NCBI GenBank assembly: GCA_023421115.1
Contig: JAEZUI010000094.1
Span: 44,567-108,566, forward strand
Source: Bacillota bacterium
GTDB taxonomy: Bacteria; Bacillota; Clostridia; Acetivibrionales; Acetivibrionaceae
DNA length: 64,000 nucleotides
Direction of reading: 5' to 3'
Both the position numbers and the translations under genes were made by a program. Shown here one piece after another: positions 17,184 to 25,738 of this stretch. Within the stretch, counting starts at the first letter, position 1, and each line of letters begins with the position of its first letter. Under the pieces are notes generated by a model. It was not told where the DNA came from, did not search any database, and was given only the letters and a program-made list of their open reading frames with translations.

Positions 17184-17216
17184 AAGGAGACTGCTTTTAA
17201 GGCAGCCTCCTTTTAG
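17184..17216. terminator. Terminator between DUF3343-like gene and epimerase
   Basis: AAGGAGACTGC (17184-17194) pairs with GCAGCCTCCTT (17202-17212) with one G-T pair, and TTTT follows. The neighbouring genes converge on it. Confidence 0.7.
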
Positions 17217-17244
17217 ATTCAACTTCTTTAAATGTTTTTTATTT

Positions 17245-18219
17245 TTACATCAACCAATTTTTATTTTCTGTATACCAACGGACTGTCTCTAATAGTCCGT
17301 CATCTAAATTGTACTTGTGTCCCCAACTGAGGTTGTTTCTGATTTTATAACTATTCACGATGTTATGCGTTTCTAAATTATTGTATTTATCTGCTGTTTC
17401 CAATTGTATCTCGGGTTTCCCTAATATTTTAAGTATTCTGTTTACGATTTCTGCATCGGTGCATTCTATTCCTGATCCTATATTATAGATTTCCCCGATT
17501 TTACCGTAAAACAATATCCTTATTATAGCTGTACAGTGGTCAAGAACATATAGCCATTCACGATGTGTATTATTGGCTTCACTTAAAGTTTTATTCTCAA
17601 AAGAGCTTTTAATACATGATGGTATAAACTGGTCTAAATACTGATAGGGCCCATAATTGCTGCAGCACCTACTAATTATGGCGGGGAAATTAAAGTTTGA
17701 TGAGAAGGATTTAACAAGCATATCTGAGCTTGCTTTTGAGATTATATATGGATTTTGAGATGAAAAACCTGAGTCTTCACTCAAATAACTGTCCTTATCA
17801 TTAGTAGGGCTGTAGACATCAGTTGTGGAAACCTGAATAAAACGGTTGCCCTCATAATTATGTTTGCTCCAGAAGTGACGTGTGCTTTCAAGTAATCTAA
17901 GTGTTCCCATAACGTTTGTTTCAAAAAAAGGAGTAGGGGTTATTAAGCTTTTTTTAGTGCATGTTTCGAAGGCGAAGTTTATTATATGGTCAGGATGATG
18001 TTTTTTTATAACGTAATTAACAAGATCCTGATTAAGTATACTGCCTTTTACAAAATGGTATCTCGGTGACCCTTCAATTTCTCTAAGGTTATTAAAGCTT
18101 GTCTGAGGGGTTAGATTGTCATAGTTTATGATAATATAACTTTTGTTTCGCCTAAAAAAATAGTTGATAAAGTTACTTCCTACAAAACCTGAACCGCCTG
18201 TTACCAAAAGCACTTTCAT
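17245..18219 (-). CDS. NAD-dependent sugar epimerase/dehydratase (dTDP-glucose 4,6-dehydratase-like)
   Basis: This 324-residue extended short-chain dehydrogenase has the Rossmann motif TGGSGFVGSNF at its N-terminus and DNL after the second strand. The active-site pair is in NPYIISKASSD (Y-x-x-x-K), with STTDVYS for the catalytic Thr/Asp. The nearest well-known enzyme is RmlB, which dehydrates dTDP-glucose for surface-sugar synthesis, but other NDP-sugar epimerases share these motifs. It stands alone on the minus strand, with no rml genes nearby. I chose the ATG 18219 with AAGGA upstream; a GTG at 18228 is possible. Confidence 0.85.
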   Translation of the reverse strand: MKVLLVTGGSGFVGSNFINYFFRRNKSYIIINYDNLTPQTSFNNLREIEGSPRYHFVKGSILNQDLVNYVIKKHHPDHIINFAFETCTKKSLITPTPFFETNVMGTLRLLESTRHFWSKHNYEGNRFIQVSTTDVYSPTNDKDSYLSEDSGFSSQNPYIISKASSDMLVKSFSSNFNFPAIISRCCSNYGPYQYLDQFIPSCIKSSFENKTLSEANNTHREWLYVLDHCTAIIRILFYGKIGEIYNIGSGIECTDAEIVNRILKILGKPEIQLETADKYNNLETHNIVNSYKIRNNLSWGHKYNLDDGLLETVRWYTENKNWLM

Positions 18220-18366
18220 ATAAATCACTTTCCTTAAATTTTTTCAATTAAGCTGCTTCTAAAAACGAAAAACTATGTTAATAAACCTGTTTTTATCTTA
18301 TGTATACTTCATTATATTCATCTACAATAAAAAAGTGATTGACTTTCAGGTTTTTGTTTTTGATGT

Positions 18367-18405
18367 ACTTGAAATAGTATTATTTTATAGTAGAATAAGT
18401 ATTAG
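18367..18405 (+). promoter_or_regulatory. Promoter-like block shared with the other DUF881 locus
   Basis: TTGAAATAGT followed by TATAGTAGAAT here matches 24706-24744 almost base for base. Both copies lie upstream of DUF881 genes. A TTGAAA and TAGAAT pair at about 16 bases would fit a promoter. Confidence 0.45.
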
Positions 18406-18446
18406 GTCATCTAAAAAAAGATAAACTGTCAATTACCATTGAGAAG
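18403..18446 (+). repeat. Degenerate family-I repeat left end
   Basis: TTAGGTCATCTAAAAAAA then AACTGTCAATTACCATT resembles the left end of repeat family I with scattered changes. It has no right end. Confidence 0.4.
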
Positions 18447-18528
18447 CTTAAAGGATTTTTTTGAGATAACCTTATCCGATTCTGAATACTTATGTTTTGA
18501 TAGTAAATATATTGTGGAGGTAATTATA

Positions 18529-19230
18529 ATGAAAGTTAGCAGAAATTTATCTATAACTTTAATATGTATTATTCTTGGAGTTATGCTGGCGTGGCAGTAT
18601 AAAAGCATACTGAATAATAATAAAAAAGAAACTACAAATAACGTAAGATTGGAGTCTGTTAAAGACGAATTGTTAACTCAAAAAGAAAATAATGAAGATT
18701 TGAGGAAGAGAAACGAGGAGTTGCAAAAACGGCTATTAGAATATGAAAGCTCTCAAGGAAATTTAAGCCAGATAGAGAAAAATTTAGAGTCTGAGTTGGA
18801 AAGAGTCAGATGGATAGCGGGTTTAACTGATGTTGAAGGTGCTGGAATAGTTGTTAAAATAGAGTACATCGGAAAAGAATCTATTAGAGAGAATGCGGTA
18901 TTACGTTTAATAAATGAGCTTAAGGCGGCGGAAGCACAAGCTATATCTATAGAAGGTGAGAGGATTGTTGCTATGAGCGAAATCAAAAAAGCGGGGGATT
19001 TCATTGTAGTAAACGGCAAACAGATGGTTAGCCCTTTTACAGTCAAAGCTATAGCAGATCCTAAAAAACTGGAGAATTCATTGACAATGATTGGTGGGAT
19101 TGTGGAGGAACTTCAACTACTTTTTGAAGTGAAGGTTACCATAGAAAGAAAGGACAATATTATTATCCCGAAGGTTAGGGATGATGGTTCTGTTCTAAAA
19201 TATGATCTGTTGCGCACCAAAAAACTGTAA
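18529..19230 (+). CDS. DUF881 family membrane-anchored coiled-coil protein (copy 1)
   Basis: This 233-residue protein starts at the ATG 18529 after GGAGG. It has one N-terminal membrane helix (residues 7-24), a coiled coil (about 35-85), and then the DUF881 domain. The domain signatures are AGLTDVEGAGIVV, ELKAAEAQAISIEGERI and PFTVKAIADP. DUF881 proteins face the outside and are found near cell-division or sporulation genes in Firmicutes and Actinobacteria; their biochemical role is unknown. Two paralogues lie 6.5 kb downstream, and the second of those is the closer one (shared VMLAWQYKS / AVAWQYKS type anchor). It is monocistronic. Confidence 0.88.
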   Translation: MKVSRNLSITLICIILGVMLAWQYKSILNNNKKETTNNVRLESVKDELLTQKENNEDLRKRNEELQKRLLEYESSQGNLSQIEKNLESELERVRWIAGLTDVEGAGIVVKIEYIGKESIRENAVLRLINELKAAEAQAISIEGERIVAMSEIKKAGDFIVVNGKQMVSPFTVKAIADPKKLENSLTMIGGIVEELQLLFEVKVTIERKDNIIIPKVRDDGSVLKYDLLRTKKL

Positions 19231-19399
19231 AAACTGGCGGTATTTAAAGATGTCAAACTGAAAAAAACGTGTGAATTTATGTGAAAAAATTGATTTGCTT
19301 TTTTGTATAACAATATAATGCCACTATTTTTGAAAGCTTATTAGTTTTCAAGATGGGCTTTGAGTCATAAAACAGATAAAGTTATTATTCGAAATAGCC

Positions 19400-19834
19400 T
19401 TATCTGTTTTTAGTAAGATTTTTCAGATAGTCTGCAGTTATATAGGAAAAACCTGAACCGGGCATCATAGGTAGATCATTTTTTTCTTCATTTTGATAAG
19501 TGCTTTTAGTATCGGAGACAGTATTTTTTTGAGAATATATTTGATTATTTGCACTTTTGCATTCATATTGACTTTGTATATTTCTACAATTACTTTCAAT
19601 TTCAAAATGGTTTTCCCAACTAGCTAGCCTTGAAGCTATGTCAATTATAGTCTCCTCTAATTTCTTTATTGATTTTTTAATCTCATTTACACTTTCCAGC
19701 AGTAATTTGCTATTTTCGGTATCAACAGTTTTTATTATGTTAATATTTGTATTTTCATCCGATTCAGCAATGGTTTTTTCGATTATTTTTTCAGGTTCTC
19801 TGTTTATGTAAGGTCTTCTATTATATGAATACAT
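19400..19834 (-). CDS. Hypothetical coiled-coil protein
   Basis: This 144-residue soluble protein begins MYSYNRRPYINREPEK behind AGGAG. A Glu/Lys-rich helix at about residues 45-75 (VNEIKKSIKKLEETI) looks like a coiled coil. The following region is polar, with two Cys. The conserved-looking C-terminus is PGSGFSYITADYLKNLTKN. I do not recognise the family. It lies convergent to DUF881 copy 1. The frame, ribosome binding site and codon use look genuine. Confidence 0.6.
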   Translation of the reverse strand: MYSYNRRPYINREPEKIIEKTIAESDENTNINIIKTVDTENSKLLLESVNEIKKSIKKLEETIIDIASRLASWENHFEIESNCRNIQSQYECKSANNQIYSQKNTVSDTKSTYQNEEKNDLPMMPGSGFSYITADYLKNLTKNR

Positions 19835-19952
19835 ATTTAAAACTCTCCTTTATTGCTATTATATTAATTTATATAAAAATTGTGCTCAAATTAAATAGAA
19901 TATTTTGAAATCTAAAGGAGAAGTTCAAAAAAATAGCTGGTTATAAGGGAGG

Positions 19953-19992
19953 TAATATAAGCAACACTAAGTAATAAGTGTCGCTTATATTA
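19953..19992. other. 16-bp near-perfect intergenic hairpin
   Basis: TAATATAAGCAACACT (19953-19968) pairs with 19977-19992 with one mismatch and an 8-base loop. There is no T-run, so it is more likely a palindromic element or RNA structure than a terminator. Confidence 0.5.
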
Positions 19993-20051
19993 AATATTTC
20001 CTCTAAAAAAGTTTGATTTTTTTCAAATTTTTTTCTAGACAAGCAATAGCA

Positions 20052-20157
20052 TAAGGCCATTTCAAAAAATAACCTATACAATAATTAAGTCACAAAGCCC
20101 ATCAAATCAGATTTTTTGAAATGGCGATTGACCAGTTATTTTTTTGGAATCACCTAA
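20052..20157 (-). repeat. Family-I palindromic element, short form, reverse orientation
   Basis: The ends read TAAGGCCATTTC and GGAATCACCTAA. The inner part contains AAAAAATAACCTATACAAT and the reverse of TGATGGGCTTTGTGAC. The length of 106 bp matches the other short copies at 27967 and 46868. Confidence 0.8.
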
Positions 20158-20166
20158 CTTAGAAAG

Positions 20167-20212
20167 AGAATTCAGAATTTAGAATAAGTAAGAATTTAAT
20201 ATTCTGAATTCT
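20167..20212 (-). repeat. Family-III palindromic element (copy 1)
   Basis: AGAATTCAGAAT (20167-20178) and its exact reverse complement (20201-20212) enclose AT-rich sequence. Read on the minus strand, the centre (AATATTAAATT) matches the element at 46642-46692. Confidence 0.6.
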
Positions 20213-20247
20213 ATGGTTCTGAATTCTTGCGGCTGTGCCACGGTATG

Positions 20248-20574
20248 CTATTTTGTTACATCAAAGGAGTAATTCATTCCTGAGTTGTTATCCCAGTTGT
20301 TAGCACAATCCTTGAAACAGATGTTGAGAGTATCTGCCCTTAAAACCGGTATAGTAGTTTCAAAGCCTGTATCTGTCTTGTTCATAGGGTAGTCCAATTC
20401 ATTATCCCAGCTGTTACCAAAACCTATTCGTGCAAATACATGTGATGCGCCGCTCTTTGATAAAAGGCCGTCATACATAACTGTAATATTTTCTCCCACT
20501 GTGGGGATGGCAGGTTGTATTGTTACTCCGTTTGATATATATTCTTTGTTATTGCTTTTACTGACTCTAGGCAT
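20248..20574 (-). CDS. Free-standing carbohydrate-binding module (CBM25-like)
   Basis: This 108-residue protein starts at an ATG behind GGAGG. It is a single beta-sandwich of the starch-binding CBM25 type: TVGENITVMYDGLLSKSGA, HVFARIGFGNSWDN, DTGFETTIPVLRADTLNICFKD, NWDNNSGMNYSFDV. The aromatic and Asn-rich motifs (GNSWDN, ANNWDNN) are those that contact glucan. There is no signal peptide and no enzyme domain, so it may be cytosolic, perhaps binding glycogen (inference). It lies between repeat elements on both sides, which also flank the short TIR fragment at 20588-20627. Confidence 0.8.
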   Translation of the reverse strand: MPRVSKSNNKEYISNGVTIQPAIPTVGENITVMYDGLLSKSGASHVFARIGFGNSWDNELDYPMNKTDTGFETTIPVLRADTLNICFKDCANNWDNNSGMNYSFDVTK

Positions 20575-20587
20575 ATTAAACCTCCAT

Positions 20588-20627
20588 TAATGGCGATTGA
20601 CCAGTTATTTTTTTAAAAATCGCCTAA
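20588..20627 (-). repeat. Family-I element, single-end fragment
   Basis: AATGGCGATTGACCAGTT then TTTAAAAATCGCCTAA is the left end of family I in reverse. It lies 13 bases upstream of the CBM start codon, so it sits in the leader or promoter of that gene. Confidence 0.6.
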
Positions 20628-20930
20628 TTCTTTTGTACTCATGTATTATTTGCAAAAAAATAAAATTTACTTACAGCAAAATTGTAAATACGTGGATATT
20701 CTAGTGATGAATTGTATATAATTGATATAGCTTGACTTTTTTATATAATGAATAGAATGTTTAATAAATACCTTAAAGAACATAAAAATGAAGAAAATTA
20801 CAAAGTTGATTAAAATTAAGTGAATTAAACTTGCTAATATTACAAATGCTTTATTTAGGTAGCCAAAGTGTAGGGAACTTAATTTCATCATACCTGGATT
20901 TTATAGGGAAATAAGATAAAATTTTTTTGT

Positions 20931-21090
20931 TTAGGTTATTTTAAAAGAAACTTTGCAATTGCCATTTCAAAAAAATTGATTTATATTTTTTGCACAGTAA
21001 AATAATATTTCTCTGTTTGGAAGCTTTTAAGCCTCCATGATTGGCCTTTTGAGCTAAATATTGTATAGGTTATTTTTTGAAATGGTCTTA
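20931..21090 (+). repeat. Family-I palindromic element, long form
   Basis: The element runs from TTAGGTTATT to AATGGTCTTA, 160 bp, and carries the internal hairpin block (CTGTTTGGAAGC then TTTTAAGCCTCC). It ends 42 bases before the nucleotidyltransferase start. The rest of 20575-21132 holds no gene I can support. Confidence 0.8.
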
Positions 21091-21132
21091 GAAGTTTTTA
21101 AATAATTGTATGAAAATGAAAGGATGAATTGA

Positions 21133-23592
21133 ATGAAAGCGGTTATCATGGCAGGAGGAGAAGGTACTCGATTAAGGCCTCTTACCTGTAACAGGCCGAA
21201 GCCGATGGTGCCCATAGTAAACAAACCGGTAATGGAACACATTATTGAGTTGTTGAAAAAATACAACATAACGGACATAGCTGTTACATTGCAGTATCTA
21301 CCGGACCTGATAAAGGAGTACTTTGGAGACGGATCCGAGTATGGAGTAAATCTTAAATACTATGTTGAGGATACTCCAATGGGCACTGCAGGGAGCGTTA
21401 AAAACGCCGAAGAATTCTTAGATGACACATTTATTGTAATAAGCGGAGACGCATTAACAGATATTAATCTAAGTAAAGCCATAGATTATCATATGAAAAA
21501 ACAATCTATGGCAACTTTGGTCTTGAAGAAAGTTGATATTCCGTTGGAATATGGAGTTGTTGTTACTAATGAGGATGGAAGAATTATAAGATTTTTGGAA
21601 AAACCGAGTTGGGGAGAGGTGTTTAGTGACACTGTTAATACCGGAATCTATATACTTTCTCCGGAAGTTTTAAAATTATTTAATAAAAATGAAGTGTTTG
21701 ATTTCAGTAAAGATCTCTTCCCAATAATACTAAAGGACAATAAACCTATGTATGGCTTCATTACAGATGAATACTGGTGCGATATTGGAGACTTGAGGGC
21801 ATACTGGCAGGCAAATATGGATGTGCTTGATCAAAGGGTAGAGGTGCATATCCCGGGAAATAAGATAAGAGAAAAAGTTTGGATCGGAGATGGAACAACT
21901 ATTGAAGATGGTGCTGCAATACAAGGCCCTTGTTTAATTGGAGCAAACACCAAAATTAAGAGTAATGCAATGTTAGATAGCTATTGTATTATTGGAGATA
22001 ACACCATAATATCGGAACGAAGCAGTATTAAGAAAAGTGTATTATGGAAAGGTTGTATCATTGATAAAAATGTTGAAATCCGGGGGACAGTAATCTGTAA
22101 TAAAGTAAATATGAAAGAGCATTCTTCTTGTTTTGAAAACTCAGTTATCGGTTGTGACACAATAATTAAAGAGAATGCAATAATTAAACCTAACATAAAG
22201 ATCTGGCCTAACAAAATGGTAGAAGAAGCTACAGAAGTAAATTCGAATCTTGTATGGGGTTCAAAATCTATACGTTCAATTTTTGGACAGAGAGGCCTGG
22301 CAGGTGAAATAAACGTAGATATAACTCCGGAATATGCCTCAAAACTTGGAGCTGCTTATGGTGCAACTTTGAAGGGTAAAGGTACTGTAGGGGTAAGTTG
22401 TGAAGATTCGAGTGCAGCAAAAATGCTTAAAATATCATTTGTATCGGGTTTGTTGTCAGCCGGGCTTAAAGTTATTGATTTAGGTATATTACATTTACCG
22501 GTAGCAAGATCCGCTGTAAGATTTTATGGAGTTGATGGAGGAATCCACATAAGTACTTCAAGTATAAATTTAGGCAGATTGCATGTTGACTTTTTGGATA
22601 GGAACGGCAGCAACATTAATAGAGCAATGGAAAGAAAGATCGAAAATGCTTTTGCCCGGGAGGACTTTAGTAGGTGCGAAGGTGATGTGATTAAAGAGGT
22701 GGAAGTAGTTCCGGATTTTACTTCCTTCTACTTAAGAAATATAGTAAACAATGCAAAGAATAAGAGTTTTAAATATAAGATTGCTTTAAATTCACCATCT
22801 AAATTTATACTGAAAACTGTTTCAGGTCTGTTAAGAAGTCTTGGTTGCACAGTGGAGGAAACAAATCTCAATCTAGATCTATTAAGGGGAAAAGGCAGTA
22901 TAGAGTCAAATGAGTTGAATTATTTCACAAGTATGGTGAAGGCTGGAGACTTTGATTTTGGAATATCGATAGAAGATAATTCGGAGAGAATGATGATTGT
23001 TGACAACAAGGGAAGAATAATAAATGAAGATATGTTTACAGCTCTTGTATCATTGATTTTATTTAAAACTATCGACGGTGGAACTGTAGTTGTACCTTTA
23101 TCGACAACACATGTGGTAGAAAAGTTGGCCCAGGAAAATCACGGAACTGTGATAAGGACAAAGACTTCCCCTCAGGATGTAATGAATAAAATACTTGGAA
23201 GTGAAATTAAGTCAGAGTCTATTGATCAGTTTAATTTTCATTTTGACGCAATTTCCGGTCTCATAAAAATAATGGACTTTTTAATGTCTAATAACTATAA
23301 GCTTGCGGATTTGATTGCCATGATACCAGATTTTTACGTTGATGAAAAAGAGGTAGAATGTTCCTGGAATGCAAAGGGTAAGGTAATGAGGCAGATAATC
23401 CAGGAAAGTGACAATAATAGTATAGAGACATTAGAAGGTGTAAAAATATTTAAAGACGGTGGATGGGTATTGATACTGCCCGATGCAGAGCAGCCTGTTT
23501 GCAGGATTAAGAGTGAAAGTTATTCTGCTGAGATTGCTCAGGAATTGACTAGCATTTACGCCGATAAAGTTGCTCAAATAAGCAGAAGTTAA
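21133..23592 (+). CDS. Sugar nucleotidyltransferase fused to degenerate phosphomannomutase
   Basis: This 819-residue fusion begins with an NTP-transferase domain (about residues 1-230; MAGGEGTRLRPLT, NRPKPMVPIVNKP). Left-handed beta-helix repeats (about 250-365) and an alpha-D-phosphohexomutase domain (about 380-810) follow. The first part should join NTP and a hexose-1-phosphate, probably mannose-1-P to GDP-mannose. In the mutase part the usual catalytic Ser loop (TASHNP) is replaced by HISTSSINLGR, and the metal loop DGDxDR is absent: I read AGDFDFGISIEDNSER. Mutase activity is therefore doubtful and the domain may be regulatory. Such fusions are known from cyanobacteria and Firmicutes. It is monocistronic with a clear terminator. 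Confidence 0.88.
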   Translation: MKAVIMAGGEGTRLRPLTCNRPKPMVPIVNKPVMEHIIELLKKYNITDIAVTLQYLPDLIKEYFGDGSEYGVNLKYYVEDTPMGTAGSVKNAEEFLDDTFIVISGDALTDINLSKAIDYHMKKQSMATLVLKKVDIPLEYGVVVTNEDGRIIRFLEKPSWGEVFSDTVNTGIYILSPEVLKLFNKNEVFDFSKDLFPIILKDNKPMYGFITDEYWCDIGDLRAYWQANMDVLDQRVEVHIPGNKIREKVWIGDGTTIEDGAAIQGPCLIGANTKIKSNAMLDSYCIIGDNTIISERSSIKKSVLWKGCIIDKNVEIRGTVICNKVNMKEHSSCFENSVIGCDTIIKENAIIKPNIKIWPNKMVEEATEVNSNLVWGSKSIRSIFGQRGLAGEINVDITPEYASKLGAAYGATLKGKGTVGVSCEDSSAAKMLKISFVSGLLSAGLKVIDLGILHLPVARSAVRFYGVDGGIHISTSSINLGRLHVDFLDRNGSNINRAMERKIENAFAREDFSRCEGDVIKEVEVVPDFTSFYLRNIVNNAKNKSFKYKIALNSPSKFILKTVSGLLRSLGCTVEETNLNLDLLRGKGSIESNELNYFTSMVKAGDFDFGISIEDNSERMMIVDNKGRIINEDMFTALVSLILFKTIDGGTVVVPLSTTHVVEKLAQENHGTVIRTKTSPQDVMNKILGSEIKSESIDQFNFHFDAISGLIKIMDFLMSNNYKLADLIAMIPDFYVDEKEVECSWNAKGKVMRQIIQESDNNSIETLEGVKIFKDGGWVLILPDAEQPVCRIKSESYSAEIAQELTSIYADKVAQISRS

Positions 23593-23614
23593 TAATTTTA
23601 GTATTGGTTTTATT

Positions 23615-23651
23615 AAAAAATTGTGATGGTGTAAGCTATCACAATTTTTTT
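23615..23651 (+). terminator. Terminator of the nucleotidyltransferase fusion
   Basis: AAAAAATTGTGAT (23615-23627) pairs with ATCACAATTTTTT (from 23638), and a long T-run ends the stem. Confidence 0.8.
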
Positions 23652-23660
23652 TAATATCAA

Positions 23661-23692
23661 TTGAACAGTTTATTTTTTAATAGACTGTTCAA
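23661..23692 (-). other. Hairpin downstream of the divergent deacetylase gene
   Basis: TTGAACAGT (23661-23669) pairs with ACTGTTCAA (23684-23692). The arm resembles the family-I end (TTGACCAGT). It may terminate the minus-strand gene. Confidence 0.4.
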
Positions 23693-23694
23693 AA

Positions 23695-24540
23695 TTAATT
23701 CTCCAATTCCGAGACAAATACCAACTGGACATTTTTCCTATCAAATTCAGCCAACATTTCCTGTATTGCCTGTGCAGTAATTTTACCTCCTTCAATGCCT
23801 ACATGACCTATAGCAATAGATTTTCCCTCCTTCAATGCAATTTCTCCTGCTTTTCTAAGCTGTTCCTTAACATGTTCCTTTGTAGTTTGGCCGTCAAGGA
23901 ATATATTTCTCTCATAAAATGGAACGCCTTTTTCAGCTGCAACTTGTCTTGCGACAGATTTTGCACTGGTTTTACTGTCTAAGAAGTATACTCCTTTCTC
24001 TTTTATAATATCAAGGACATCCGACATAATGCGTTCATCGGTGCTGATTTTTGAACCCATATGTATATTTGCACCGTTTGCATTAGGGATATCTGAAAAG
24101 GCTTCGGAGGTTATCAGATAAACATCGCTGTCACTTGAAGTCGAAAGAATTGGTTTTGGCCCAAGCCAGCTGATTTTACCCTTAACCGGTTCCATAGGTA
24201 AGTGTACAATTACTTCAAAACCCTTTTCGAAAGCTTCCTTTGCATCAGTCTGACTATAGTTCAAAAAAGGCATTACAGCAAAGGTTAAATGCCTGTTTAT
24301 AGACATCATTTCTTTAACACCGTTCCTATCTGAGCCAAAATCATCAATAACAATTGCAAGCTTTCCTGTTTTATCTGGTTTTATGGATGTATCTGCACTA
24401 TAAGCTTTTTCAGATACAAACTGGGATTTATTTACAAAAAATAGCAGACCTAAACTTAATATGAGAAAGCATATAAAGATAAGCTTTAGTAGATTAATTA
24501 TTTGAGATTTTTTTAAAATAATGAAGTGAATTCTTTTCAT
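23695..24540 (-). CDS. Divergent polysaccharide deacetylase (YibQ/DUF610-like)
   Basis: This 281-residue protein has an N-terminal membrane anchor or signal (residues 12-33) followed by a NodB-like fold. Family signatures are AIVIDDFGSDRNG, LTFAVMPFLNYS, VIVHLPMEP, GANIHMGSKIS, YFLDSKTS and IAIGHVGIEG. The double Asp of motif 1 and the His of later motifs are kept. Family members are extracytoplasmic; the substrate has not been defined, and peptidoglycan or wall polymer is a guess. The start at 24540 has a weak AGGTG site. It is convergent with the nucleotidyltransferase fusion. Confidence 0.85.
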   Translation of the reverse strand: MKRIHFIILKKSQIINLLKLIFICFLILSLGLLFFVNKSQFVSEKAYSADTSIKPDKTGKLAIVIDDFGSDRNGVKEMMSINRHLTFAVMPFLNYSQTDAKEAFEKGFEVIVHLPMEPVKGKISWLGPKPILSTSSDSDVYLITSEAFSDIPNANGANIHMGSKISTDERIMSDVLDIIKEKGVYFLDSKTSAKSVARQVAAEKGVPFYERNIFLDGQTTKEHVKEQLRKAGEIALKEGKSIAIGHVGIEGGKITAQAIQEMLAEFDRKNVQLVFVSELEN

Positions 24541-24669
24541 AATATATACACCTGAAAAAAGAAATATCTATGATTAGTATACTATGTAAAATCCCATAAA
24601 TATGCTTCGTTTTCATTAAAAGGATATGGAGATGTATAGAAAATGACTGAAATATTATTTTTAAATTTA

Positions 24670-24702
24670 TAAACAAACTTCTTGAGAAGAATTGTATATA
24701 GC
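24670..24702 (+). repeat. 33-nt intergenic motif (copy 1)
   Basis: This block (with TTGAGAAGAATTGTATATAGC at its end) matches 37925-37957 at 31 of 33 positions. It lies upstream of the DUF881 pair and directly before the promoter-like block at 24706. Confidence 0.55.
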
Positions 24703-24705
24703 ACT

Positions 24706-24744
24706 TGAAATAGTAAAATTTTATAGTAGAATTAGAAATAAGGA
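24706..24744 (+). promoter_or_regulatory. Promoter-like block shared with DUF881 copy 1
   Basis: ACTTGAAATAGT then TTTTATAGTAGAAT repeats the sequence at 18367-18405, also upstream of a DUF881 gene. It could be the promoter of the DUF881 pair, about 280 bases from the start, with the repeat element between. Confidence 0.4.
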
Positions 24745-24780
24745 TAAAAGGATTTAGTTCGAAAGAGGCGAAAATTAAGA

Positions 24781-24939
24781 TAAGGTGATTCCAAAACAAA
24801 CTATGCAATAGCCATTTCAAAAAACTGATTTACATTTTTTGCACTGCAAAATAATGTTCCTCTGTTTGAAAGCTTTTAAGCTTTCATGATGGGCTTTATG
24901 CCTTAAATATTGTATAGGTTATTTTTTGAAATGGCCTAA
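24781..24939 (+). repeat. Family-I palindromic element, long form
   Basis: From TAAGGTGATTCC to ATGGCCTAA, 159 bp, with the internal hairpin (GAAAGCTTTTAAGCTTTC). It lies in the leader region of the DUF881 pair. Confidence 0.85.
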
Positions 24940-25021
24940 ATAGACAAATGTACTTGATTTCTTGAAAAGACAAATAAATGTAATATTGCATGAAAAAAGC
25001 ACTAAGAAGGGATGAATTTAT

Positions 25022-25738
25022 ATGAATAGTAAAGACAAGAAGTATATATTGATGTTTATATTCATTTTGTTCGGACTTTTAACTACAGTTCAGTTTAGAA
25101 GTATATTGAATAATTCGAAAAATAAGCCTTCTATAGCATATGAGATCGAGAATCTTAAGAAGGAACTCGAGTCGGAAGTAGCTGCAGGGAATAAGCTCAG
25201 AGAAGAAATTGATTTTAACATAAAAAAGAAGGAAAGTATTTTAAAGACTTTTTCTATTGGTAATGATAACGGTCAATTGACCGATCAATGGGAAACTGCA
25301 AAGATTTACGCAGGACTTACTGATGTAACAGGAGACGGCGTTGTTTTGACTTTAAATGATGCAGCCGAAAGAAACCCCTATAAATCGAGTTTGAGTTTGT
25401 TACATTCTGAAGATATTTATGAAGTTGTTAATGAGCTCAAAAAGGGCGGTGCACAAGCTATTTCGGTAAATAATGAGAGGATGATTCCAACAACAGAAGT
25501 TGTATGTGCCGGGCCAACAATACGTGTTAACAGAAATAGGTATGCAGTACCTTTTGAGATAAAGGCTATTGGTGATCCTAAGCGATTATATTCAACTTTT
25601 TATGACAGTCCTATTTTTACTTCTTTAAGCTGGCTTGGAATAAGAGTTGAAATTAAAGAAGCTAAAAACATAGAGATACCAAGATACAATGGAAACTTAG
25701 ATAACTTGCTTAAAGGTCTGGAGGTAGTTAATCAGTGA
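25022..25738 (+). CDS. DUF881 family membrane-anchored protein (copy 2)
   Basis: This 238-residue protein has one N-terminal membrane helix (residues 7-24), a coiled coil (about 40-75), and the DUF881 domain: AGLTDVTGDGVVLTL, ELKKGGAQAISVNNERM, VPFEIKAIGDP. Compared with the other copies the anchor is different (LFGLLTTVQFRS). It has a longer loop after the first strand. Its stop overlaps the GTG start of the next DUF881 gene, so the two are translated together and probably form a heteromer (inference). The function is unknown. Confidence 0.88.
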   Translation: MNSKDKKYILMFIFILFGLLTTVQFRSILNNSKNKPSIAYEIENLKKELESEVAAGNKLREEIDFNIKKKESILKTFSIGNDNGQLTDQWETAKIYAGLTDVTGDGVVLTLNDAAERNPYKSSLSLLHSEDIYEVVNELKKGGAQAISVNNERMIPTTEVVCAGPTIRVNRNRYAVPFEIKAIGDPKRLYSTFYDSPIFTSLSWLGIRVEIKEAKNIEIPRYNGNLDNLLKGLEVVNQ

